A model generated the notes under the pieces. The model saw only the letters and a list, made by a program, of their open reading frames with translations. It did no database searches and was not told the origin of the DNA. 64,000 nt of DNA, taken from assembly GCA_900554275.1 (NCBI GenBank), contig USGS01000003.1:5816-69815 (forward strand), in the 5' to 3' direction. The DNA is from an uncultured Eubacteriales bacterium. GTDB lineage: Bacteria; Bacillota; Clostridia; Oscillospirales; Oscillospiraceae. Below are positions 57,969 through 64,000 of this stretch, in pieces. Numbering within the stretch: position 1 is the first letter of the stretch; every line of letters begins with the position of its first letter. The translations under genes were made by a program, and so were the position numbers.

Positions 57969-58865
57969 ATGAACGATACGCCTAAAAAAAGAAGCCGCTT
58001 ACAGCGGGAAGAACCGCCTGCCGCAAATCCGGGCAGGACGCATAATAGAAGACGCAGAAAGAGCGGAAAGGTGCTGTACTACCTGGTGCTGGTGCTGCTG
58101 TTGAGTGTGCTGGTGTTTTCCTCGGTGAAGATCATCAGCTACCTGAAGGACCAGCGGGATGCACAGGCTTCCAAGGACAACATGAACAATGAGTTCGTCC
58201 AGCCGGTGGCGCCGACCGATCCCAATGCCAACACCAACACGGATGGAAACACGACTGATGACAAGGATAAGGACAAGACGCAGGCCGTGTCCCAGCCGGA
58301 GCATAAGGGCAAGATCGACTTTGCCGCCATGCAGGAGAAGTATCCCGACGTGGTGGGCTGGATCTATGGCGCGAACACCGGACTTGACTGGCCCATCGTC
58401 CAGACAGCGGAGGAGGGCGGCGAGTATTACCTGTACCGCGACATAGACGGCAAGGACAACAAGAACGGCACGGTGTTCCTGGATTGGCGCTGCTCCTACG
58501 ATTTCTCTACGCAGAACAACATGATCTACGGCCACAACATGAAGACCGGTCTGATGTTTGCGCCGCTGATCAAGTATAAGAGCCAGGCGTTCTATGACGC
58601 ACACTCCTATCTGTATCTGTATACGCCGTCCCAGACCTATAAGGTCAACCTGTTCGCCGGCATGGAGACGCCCCACGACTCCGAGGTGTATTCCTACAGC
58701 CTGAGCAGCAGCTATCTGCAGGAGTGCATTAACAGCTCTTCGTTCCGCTCCGGGCTGGGTGTGCCCACCGGTAATATCCTGACCCTGAGCACCTGTGACT
58801 ATGACTATGCGAACGCCCGCTACGTGCTGATGGGCGAGCTTGAGCCTATCGACGATCCGTGGTAA
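57969..58865 (+). CDS. srtB: Class B sortase
   Basis: A 298-residue membrane sortase. The basic cytosolic N-terminus (RRRRKSGK) precedes one transmembrane helix (about 35-57) and an Asn/Asp/Thr/Lys-rich spacer. The sortase B domain follows, with His189 in MIYGHNMKTG, Cys276 in TLSTCDYDY and Arg284 in NARYVLMGEL, all canonical. It shares YYLYRD-IDGKD with the lipoprotein sortase at 1185-2117. In Clostridia class B enzymes anchor proteins with NPQTN/SPKTG-like signals. No substrate gene or pilus cluster is adjacent. Flanked by a clear promoter and terminator. Confidence 0.93.
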   Translation: MNDTPKKRSRLQREEPPAANPGRTHNRRRRKSGKVLYYLVLVLLLSVLVFSSVKIISYLKDQRDAQASKDNMNNEFVQPVAPTDPNANTNTDGNTTDDKDKDKTQAVSQPEHKGKIDFAAMQEKYPDVVGWIYGANTGLDWPIVQTAEEGGEYYLYRDIDGKDNKNGTVFLDWRCSYDFSTQNNMIYGHNMKTGLMFAPLIKYKSQAFYDAHSYLYLYTPSQTYKVNLFAGMETPHDSEVYSYSLSSSYLQECINSSSFRSGLGVPTGNILTLSTCDYDYANARYVLMGELEPIDDPW

Positions 58866-58880
58866 GAAGCAGATAATGTT

Positions 58881-58916
58881 AAAACAGCGTCCCATCGGAA
58901 GATGGGGCGCTGTTTT
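58881..58916. terminator. Bidirectional terminator between srtB and folC
   Basis: AAAACAGCGTCCCATC (58881-58896), GGAA, GATGGGGCGCTGTTTT (58901-58916), with T tracts on both strands. Confidence 0.9.
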
Positions 58917-58923
58917 TGTGCGG

Positions 58924-60192
58924 TCAGCGGCGGTCCAGTTCGTCCAGCACATCGCCCAGCAGGTACAGTGAGCCGCAGCAGAGCACCGCGCCGTCGGGCG
59001 GGGTGAGGGACAGAGCGGCATCCACGCCTTGAGCGATGGTGTCGCAGGCGGTGACAGGCTTGCCGAGGGCGGAGAGCATTTCGGTTAATTGGGCGGCGGG
59101 CAGCGCCCGGGGATTGCGGGGCGTGACGGTGACAAAGCGGGCGGCCTGTGTGGCCAGCCGGCCGTACATGTGGGCGTAGTCCTTGTCGCCCAGCACGCCG
59201 GTCAGCACCGTCAAAGGATAGCCGGAGAGATAGTCGGACACATTTTGGGTCAGGGCCTCCATGCACTGGGGGTTGTGTCCGCCGTCCAGGATCACGATAG
59301 GATCGCGGCGGACGACCTGAAAGCGCCCGGGCCATTTCACGGCATCAAGACCGGCGCGGATGGCGTCGTCGGGGATATGCCAGCCCCGGCGGCGCAGGAC
59401 GTCCAGAATGGTCAGGGCTACGGCGGCATTGTGAAGCTGGTGTTGCCCCAGCAGGGGCAGGCGCAGGCCGGGCAGGCCGGGCCAGTCGAAGGTCTGGCCG
59501 CCCAGCGAGTGGGAAATCGGGTGGAGGGCGTTGAAATCTGTCACGGTCAGAGGAGCGCCCACAGCCCGGCAGCGGGCAGTCACCACCTGCTCCACCGACG
59601 GCGGGCAGGGGTACAGCACCACGTGGCAGCCGGGCTTGATGATGCCGGACTTGGTGGCGGCGATGGCCTCCACTGTGCTGCCGAGAAACGCGGTATGGTC
59701 CAGCCCGATATTGGTGAGGGCGGCCACCTCCGGAGCGGGGATGATGTTGGTGGCGTCAAATTCGCCGCCCATGCCCACCTCGCAGACCACCACGTCACAG
59801 TGATGGCGGGCGAACCAGGTCAAGCCGATGGCCGTGACCAGCTCGAACTCCGTAGGGTGATCGGCCATGCTGTCCGCCAAGGGCTGTATTTCCTCCACAA
59901 GGGCGCAGAGGTCATCATCAGGGATAGGGACGCCGTTGATCTGCATCCGCTCGTTGAAGCGGCGGATATAGGGGGAGGTGTAGAGGCCGGTCCTGTACCC
60001 GGCAGCCTGGAGAACGGAGGCGGTCATGGCACAGGTGCTGCCTTTGCCGTTTGTTCCTGTAATGTGGATATACTTTACGGCACTCTCCGGGTGGCCCAGC
60101 TTGTTAAGCAGCGCGCCGATGCGGGACAGACCGGGAACGCTGCCCCTCCAGTCCACCCGGTGGATATAGTCCAGTGCTTCGTCAAGCGTCAT
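58924..60192 (-). CDS. folC: Folylpolyglutamate/dihydrofolate synthase
   Basis: A 422-residue Mur-ligase-fold enzyme. The P-loop is HITGTNGKGSTCAMTASVL near residue 45; YTSPYIRRFNERMQ forms the folate loop; EVGMGGEFDATNII and TNIGLDHTAFLG the metal/ATP site; and VILDGGHNPQCMEAL the C-domain. It adds glutamates to folate, which traps folates in the cell. ATG 60192 was preferred to GTG 60201, because AGGAG is 10 nt from the former but almost touches the latter. It is cotranscribed after folT, overlapping it by 11 nt, under the THF riboswitch. Confidence 0.94.
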   Translation of the reverse strand: MTLDEALDYIHRVDWRGSVPGLSRIGALLNKLGHPESAVKYIHITGTNGKGSTCAMTASVLQAAGYRTGLYTSPYIRRFNERMQINGVPIPDDDLCALVEEIQPLADSMADHPTEFELVTAIGLTWFARHHCDVVVCEVGMGGEFDATNIIPAPEVAALTNIGLDHTAFLGSTVEAIAATKSGIIKPGCHVVLYPCPPSVEQVVTARCRAVGAPLTVTDFNALHPISHSLGGQTFDWPGLPGLRLPLLGQHQLHNAAVALTILDVLRRRGWHIPDDAIRAGLDAVKWPGRFQVVRRDPIVILDGGHNPQCMEALTQNVSDYLSGYPLTVLTGVLGDKDYAHMYGRLATQAARFVTVTPRNPRALPAAQLTEMLSALGKPVTACDTIAQGVDAALSLTPPDGAVLCCGSLYLLGDVLDELDRR

Positions 60193-60772
60193 GATGGTCA
60201 CGCTCCTTTGTTTTCAAGCGGTGCAGCACAGGGGAGAGGGCGTTCCTGCGGAGCAGCAGCCATACCGCAGCGGTGTCGATGACGCCGGTGACGGCGAACT
60301 GGATGCTGCGGGAGGCCAGGCGGGTGAGAAAGAAGGCCAGCTTGGCCTTGCCGCCGTAGACCAGCGCCAGCGCGGCGCTCTGCCACAGCACCGAGCCGCA
60401 CAGCGCCGCCGGGAATACCGCCAGCGCCACCCGCCAGACGGTGGGCTTTGTCCACGCATAGCCGCGCAGCAGCCCGGCCCACAGACCGTAAAGGATAGGC
60501 GGCAGGCAGAAGATGGGGTTATAGCCGAAGGGGGAGAACAGACAGCCGATGAAATCGGCGGCGAAGCCCACCGCCGCGCCGGGGACAGGACCAAACAGCA
60601 GTCCGGCCAGCAGGATGGGGACGGCCTCCAGCGAGAAGCGGCTGATCTCGCTGGGGATGATGGTCAGCAGACGGGCCAGGATAACGCTCAGTGCCGTCAG
60701 CAGGGCGCAGACCGTCAGGGCGTAGGTGTTGAACACCACGGCGCGTTTTCCGATGCATTCTTTTTCGGGCAT
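60182..60772 (-). CDS. folT: Folate ECF transporter S component FolT
   Basis: A 196-residue integral membrane protein with about six helices, of the ECF S-component type: LTVCALLTALSVILARLLTIIP, SLEAVPILLAGLLFGPVPGAAVGFAADFIGCLF, and NPIFCLPPILYGLWAGLL. The latter two are FolT-like substrate-pocket helices. It captures folate for uptake with a shared energising module encoded elsewhere. Identification is strengthened by the THF riboswitch in its leader and the folC gene after it. AAGGAGGT, 8 nt before the ATG, is held in a hairpin when the switch is off. Confidence 0.93.
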   Translation of the reverse strand: MPEKECIGKRAVVFNTYALTVCALLTALSVILARLLTIIPSEISRFSLEAVPILLAGLLFGPVPGAAVGFAADFIGCLFSPFGYNPIFCLPPILYGLWAGLLRGYAWTKPTVWRVALAVFPAALCGSVLWQSAALALVYGGKAKLAFFLTRLASRSIQFAVTGVIDTAAVWLLLRRNALSPVLHRLKTKERDHHDA

Positions 60773-60778
60773 AAAAAA

Positions 60779-60808
60779 GTACCTCCTTATCCGTGGGATG
60801 GGAGGTAC
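60779..60808 (-). promoter_or_regulatory. RBS-sequestering hairpin of the THF riboswitch
   Basis: In the minus-strand RNA GUACCUCC pairs with GGAGGUAC (+ strand 60801-60808 and 60779-60786). This 8-bp stem hides the folT Shine-Dalgarno. The upstream side also holds CCUCCCAUCC (60796-60805), complementary to GGAUGGGAGG in the aptamer (60888-60897). Confidence 0.8.
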
Positions 60809-60830
60809 ATCTCAAAGATATATGAAAATG

Positions 60831-60934
60831 TCCGCACGGTGGAAGCTGAAATGGCATCGCGGAGCAAGCTCCTTCGTCCGGCGGCAGCCTCCCATCCGTC
60901 CGGCACTTAACGCACCATCTCTACACTGTGCGGA
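60831..60934 (-). promoter_or_regulatory. THF riboswitch aptamer
   Basis: The minus strand shows the tetrahydrofolate riboswitch layout. Closing stem UCCGCAC/GUGCGGA (60928-60934 with 60831-60837), then GUAGAGAUGGUG, CGUUAAGUG, GGAUGGGAGG, a CCGG-type arm, GGACGAAGGAG and a CCAUUUCAGC 3' core. CGUUAAGUG, GGAUGGG and GACGAA agree with the conserved core as I remember it. It lies upstream of folT, a classic target, and senses reduced folates. Confidence 0.92.
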
Positions 60935-60937
60935 TAT

Positions 60938-60966
60938 ATTATATAGCGGATAGGACGCGGATGCAA
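60938..60966 (-). promoter_or_regulatory. Promoter of the folT-folC transcript
   Basis: Minus strand TTGCAT (60961-60966), 17 nt, TATAAT (60938-60943), immediately before the riboswitch. Confidence 0.85.
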
Positions 60967-60999
60967 CACTATTTTTTCGCGGTCAACCTGTCATGACCA

Positions 61000-61029
61000 T
61001 TGACGGCGGACTACCCTATCATGTATAAT
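61000..61029 (+). promoter_or_regulatory. Promoter of fhs-fchA-folD
   Basis: TTGACG (61000-61005), 18 nt, TATAAT (61024-61029). A nested dyad, GTCAA (60982-60986), GTCATGAC (60990-60997), TTGAC (61000-61004), covers the -35. No riboswitch is seen on this side. Confidence 0.75.
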
Positions 61030-61091
61030 AAATAACAATATAAACACAAGATATATGGGCGTATGGTGTATATCCCTGAGGAGGTCGTGTG

Positions 61092-62903
61092 ATGGCAATC
61101 GAATTCAGAAATGGCTGCTGTAAGGACGAAGAGGGGCGTGTGATGTTTGATCCCACGGTGTATCAGGACTGGCAGATCGGCGCGGCGGCAGAGAAGACTC
61201 TGCCGGGTGTGGAGGTATTCCGGGAGAAGCTGGGACTGCGGCCGGAGGAGCTGCTGCCCTACGGCAAGACGCCCAAACTGGATTTCCTGCGCATTATGGA
61301 GCGGCTGCACGACAGACCGGACGGGAAGTACATCGAGGTGACGGCCATCACGCCCACGCCGCTGGGTGAGGGCAAGTCCACCACGTCGCTGGGATTGATC
61401 GAAGGATTGGGACGGCTGGGAAAGAACGTGGGCGGCTGCTTGCGCCAGCCCTCCGGCGGGCCGACCATGAACGTAAAGGGGACGGCGGCCGGCGGCGGCA
61501 ACGCGCTGCTGATTCCCATGACGGAGTTTTCGCTGGGGTTGACCGGCGACATCAACGACATCATGAACGCCCACAATCTGGCCATGACGGCGCTGAACGC
61601 CCGGATGCAGCACGAGCGGAACTACGACGACAAGAAGCTGGCCCAGCGGGGGCTGCGGCGGCTGGACATCGACCCGGAGCGGGTACAGTGGAGCTTTGTG
61701 CTGGACTTCTGCTGCCAGGCGCTGCGGAAAATGCGTATCGGCCTGGGCGAGGGAAAAATGGACGGCTATCCGATGGACACCTGCGCCAACATCGCCGTCA
61801 GCTCCGAGCTGATGGCGATATTGTCCGTGGCACGAGATCTGAGGGATCTGCGGCAGCGGATCGGCAGCATCGTGCTGGCCTATGACAGGCAGGGGAAGCC
61901 TGTGACCACGGAGGATCTGGAGGTGGCCGGGGCAATGACGGCGTGGATGCGGAACACCATCAACCCCACGCTGTGCTACACCGTGGAGCATCAGCCGGTG
62001 CTGATACACGCAGGGCCGTTTGCCAACATCGCCATTGGGCAGTCCTCCGTTATTGGCGACCGGTTGGGTCTGAAGCTGTTCGACTACCACGTGACGGAGT
62101 CCGGCTTTGCCGCAGACATCGGCTTTGAGAAGTTTTGGAATGTGAAGTGCCGCCTGTCCGGGCTGAAGCCGGATGTATCGGTGCTGGTGGCCACCGTCCG
62201 GGCACTGAAAATGCACGGCGGTGGGCCGGAGGTCGTGCCGGGGCGTCCGCTGCCGGAGGCGTATACAAAAGAGAATTTGTCCTTGCTGGAGGCCGGCTGC
62301 GCCAACCTGCTGCACCACGCGGAGACGGTGCGGAGGTCCGGCATCACACCGGTGGTGTGCATCAACAAGTTCTACACGGATACCGACGCGGAGCTGGCGC
62401 TGGTGCGGCGTATCTGCGCCGAGCACGGGCTGCGGTGCGCGGTGTCCGACCACTGGCGCTATGGCGGCGCAGGGGCGGAGGAGTTGGCCCGGACGGTGCT
62501 GGATGCCTGCGACGAGCCGTCGGAGTTGAAATTCCTCTATCCCGATGAGATGCCCCTGCGGCAGCGGGTGGAGCGCATTGCACGGGAGGTATACGGCGCG
62601 GAGGGCGTGGATTGGTCGCCGCTGGCACTGGAGAAGGCGGAGCGGTTCGAGAACGACCCCCAATACGCGGACTACTGCACCATGATGGTAAAAACACACC
62701 TGTCGCTGTCCCACGACCCGACGAAGAAGGGCGTGCCGACGGGATGGCGGCTGCCGGTGCGGGACGTGCTGGAATATAGCGGCGCACGGTTTTTGTGCCC
62801 AGTGGCGGGGACGATCTCCATGATGCCCGGTACAGGGTCTGACCCGGCCTACCGACGCATCGACGTGGACACCGACACCGGTGCGGTGCGAGGACTGTTC
62901 TAA
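61092..62903 (+). CDS. fhs: Formate-tetrahydrofolate ligase, C1-THF-synthase-like branch
   Basis: A 603-residue formyl-THF synthetase. The ATP loop is [18 protein letters not shown] near residue 95; [30 protein letters not shown] follows; [20 protein letters not shown] lies mid-protein; [18 protein letters not shown] and [18 protein letters not shown] are further on; the end is RGLF. It makes 10-formyl-THF from formate, THF and ATP. Wording such as [17 protein letters not shown] and KGVPTG matches the synthetase domain of eukaryotic C1-THF synthase more than the usual ~555-residue bacterial enzyme. A ~20-residue Cys-containing N-terminal extension precedes the core. AGGAGGTC sets the ATG at 61092; a shorter start at 61143 is possible. 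Confidence 0.93.
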   Translation: MAIEFRNGCCKDEEGRVMFDPTVYQDWQIGAAAEKTLPGVEVFREKLGLRPEELLPYGKTPKLDFLRIMERLHDRPDGKYIEVTAITPTPLGEGKSTTSLGLIEGLGRLGKNVGGCLRQPSGGPTMNVKGTAAGGGNALLIPMTEFSLGLTGDINDIMNAHNLAMTALNARMQHERNYDDKKLAQRGLRRLDIDPERVQWSFVLDFCCQALRKMRIGLGEGKMDGYPMDTCANIAVSSELMAILSVARDLRDLRQRIGSIVLAYDRQGKPVTTEDLEVAGAMTAWMRNTINPTLCYTVEHQPVLIHAGPFANIAIGQSSVIGDRLGLKLFDYHVTESGFAADIGFEKFWNVKCRLSGLKPDVSVLVATVRALKMHGGGPEVVPGRPLPEAYTKENLSLLEAGCANLLHHAETVRRSGITPVVCINKFYTDTDAELALVRRICAEHGLRCAVSDHWRYGGAGAEELARTVLDACDEPSELKFLYPDEMPLRQRVERIAREVYGAEGVDWSPLALEKAERFENDPQYADYCTMMVKTHLSLSHDPTKKGVPTGWRLPVRDVLEYSGARFLCPVAGTISMMPGTGSDPAYRRIDVDTDTGAVRGLF

Positions 62904-62912
62904 GGAGGGCGT

Positions 62913-63536
62913 ATGGACGATACAACGCGGTCTTGCCGGGAATTTACGGCGCTGCTCGGTTCGGATGCACCCGCGCCGGGGGGCGGCGGCGCGGCGGCTA
63001 TGGCCGGTGCGCTGGGTGCGGCACTCTGTACGATGGTGGCATCACTGACCACGGGGAAAAAGAAGTACGCCGCCGTGGAAGGCGAGATACAGGAGCTGCT
63101 GGAAAGGTGTAAATCTTTACAGGAGAAGCTGCTGGATATGGTGGCGTCGGACGCGGAGGGCTTCCTGCCGCTGACGCAGGTCTATGGGATGGCCAAGGAT
63201 GATCCGGCCCGCCCGGCAGCCTTGCAGGCGGCGTCGGAGACGGCCTGCGGCGCGCCGCTGCGGATGATGGAGCTGTGTCTGGAGGCGCTGGAAGCGGCGG
63301 AGCGGCTGGCGGACATCGGGTCACGGCTGGCGGTATCCGACGCGGGCTGCGCTGCGGCGCTGCTCCACGGCGGACTGCGGGCGGCATCGCTGAATGTGTA
63401 TATCAACACGAAGGCCATGCCCGACCGCGATGCAGCGGAGGGCCTGAACCATCGGTGCGGTGCGCTGCTGCGCCGAGGCACGGCGCTGGCCGATGCGGTG
63501 TTTGACCGGGTAAAGCGGGAATTGACGACTCTGTAA
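62913..63536 (+). CDS. fchA: Methenyl-THF cyclohydrolase / formimino-THF cyclodeaminase (FchA)
   Basis: A 207-residue all-helical FTCD_C-type protein: SDAPAPGGGGAAAMAGALGAALCTMVASLTTGKKKY at the N-terminus is the folate-binding signature, and SDAGCAAALLHGGLRAASLNVYINTK the second block. It interconverts methenyl-THF and 10-formyl-THF. Its place between fhs and folD gives a complete path from formate to methylene-THF. AAGGAGG precedes the ATG, 9 nt after fhs. Confidence 0.93.
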   Translation: MDDTTRSCREFTALLGSDAPAPGGGGAAAMAGALGAALCTMVASLTTGKKKYAAVEGEIQELLERCKSLQEKLLDMVASDAEGFLPLTQVYGMAKDDPARPAALQAASETACGAPLRMMELCLEALEAAERLADIGSRLAVSDAGCAAALLHGGLRAASLNVYINTKAMPDRDAAEGLNHRCGALLRRGTALADAVFDRVKRELTTL

Positions 63537-63552
63537 AGGAGGAAATATTTAC

Positions 63553-63969
63553 ATGGCTGAACTGCTCTACGGGAAGCCTGCGGCGGATGCGCTGACGGCG
63601 GAGACACGGCGAAGAGCTGACATGCTGCGGGGAAAAGATGTGCTGCCGAAGCTGGTGATCCTGCGCTGCGGTGAAAACAAGGCCGACGGCGCGTACATAC
63701 GCGGGGCGATGAAGCGCGGCGGGCTGTGCGGCGTGGATGTGGAGCTGCGGACGCTGGCGGAGAATGTGTCCGCCGACGGGTTGGCCCGGGCGTTAGAGGC
63801 AGTGAACAGCGACAACGGTATACATGGATGTCTGCTGCTGCGGCCGCTGCCGGGGCATCTGAAGGCCATGGAAAGCAAGCTGTGTGCATTGCTTGATCCG
63901 AAGAAGGATGTGGACGGAATGACGGTAGTCATCGAATATTGGACTAACATATTCTATTTCAAATACTAG
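63553..63969 (+). pseudogene. folD: FolD methylene-THF dehydrogenase, 5' part only, broken near residue 124
   Basis: The frame begins as a normal FolD: AELLYGKPAADAL, LVILRCGENKADGAYIRGAMKR, GIHGCLLLRPLPGHL and the landmark PKKDVDGMT at about residues 116-124. After that codon (63924) all family likeness stops. Fourteen unrelated residues follow (VVIEYWTNIFYFKY) before a TAG at 63967, and the base composition drops sharply in GC. FolD is ~280 residues, so the NAD(P)-binding half is missing here. The position that normally holds the catalytic Lys (Tyr48 + 4) is Ala52. Either a mobile element has inserted or the sequence is a join artefact. Confidence 0.85.
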
Positions 63970-64000
63970 TCGTAGGTCATTCTTATCTTCTAGAGGAGTT
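63925..64000. other. AT-rich tail of different origin at the window edge
   Basis: From about 63925 to the end the sequence (ATCGAATATTGGACTAACAT...) is roughly one-third GC by eye, against well over one-half before it. It interrupts folD. It may be the first bases of an integrated element or a misassembled join; no terminal inverted repeat or known element end could be recognised in 76 bases. Confidence 0.6.

Noticed and set aside
1..64000. CRISPR arrays, rRNA genes, insertion-sequence transposases
   Set aside because: No regularly spaced repeats, rRNA signatures or transposase motifs were seen; the only possible element is the AT-rich tail after 63925.
63925..64000. Reading the tail as cloning-vector sequence because ACTAGT and TCTAGA occur in it
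   Set aside because: Two short AT-rich hexamers are expected by chance in AT-rich DNA and nothing else resembles a vector; kept as unexplained.

Overview
The window is a 64 kb stretch of a GC-rich (about 60% or more by eye) Gram-positive anaerobe chromosome. It most likely comes from the Oscillospiraceae/Ruminococcaceae branch of Clostridia. The evidence is the Bacillota gene order yicC-remA-gmk-rpoZ-priA-def-fmt-rsmB-rlmN-prpC-prkC-rsgA, the cdaA-cdaR pair, an AddAB rather than RecBCD recombination nuclease, class B sortases, a SpoIVFB-type sporulation protease and a THF riboswitch on folT. Nearly all genes are on the + strand. The exceptions are an acetyltransferase, a small membrane protein, a B3/B4 protein, a lone pilin with a tRNA-Pro, a threonine aldolase, and folT-folC.

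Layout. 1-4.9 kb: end of a peptidoglycan-binding protein, a lipoprotein-type class B sortase, a GNAT enzyme, a LysR regulator facing a small membrane protein, and a B3/B4 protein. 5.1-10.2 kb: a six-gene oxyanion/metal cassette (FecCD permease, ATPase, methyltransferase, binding lipoprotein, XdhC, P-loop NTPase), read here as probable molybdate/tungstate uptake plus molybdoenzyme maturation. 10.4-17.2 kb: addB-addA. 17.3-20.1 kb: rpmE, hflX, GNAT, IMPACT-family gene. 20.3-25.3 kb: DUF3343-cysteine desulfurase pair (sulfur/selenium handling), cdaA-cdaR, an RseC-like protein and a DUF5685 protein. 25.4-37.9 kb: J-domain protein, then the long housekeeping operon, in which rsmB carries an apparent one-base deletion. 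38-40.2 kb: type IV pilin-like gene, tRNA-Pro(CGG), and an M23/M50 pair resembling SpoIVFA-SpoIVFB. 40.2-46.8 kb: radical SAM pair, rplS-rbgA-rnhB-yraN, dipeptidase and phosphoesterase. 46.9-53.5 kb: the proteostasis block tig-clpP-clpX-lon-engB. 53.8-58.9 kb: pckA, a small hypothetical gene, a self-regulated HTH/membrane-protein cassette with twin operators, threonine aldolase, and a canonical class B sortase. 58.9-64 kb: one-carbon folate region with folC and folT under a THF riboswitch, and, facing away, fhs-fchA-folD. The last gene is broken about 75 bases before the window end by AT-rich DNA of different character.

The most notable points are the broken folD, the frameshifted rsmB, a THF riboswitch whose RBS-sequestering and alternative pairings can be read directly, the twin-operator HTH cassette, the ABC/methyltransferase/XdhC/NTPase cassette, and a recurrent TTGC-type -35 element placed exactly 17 nt from -10 boxes at about ten promoters. 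All functional calls come from reading the sequence and family knowledge; no database search was run.
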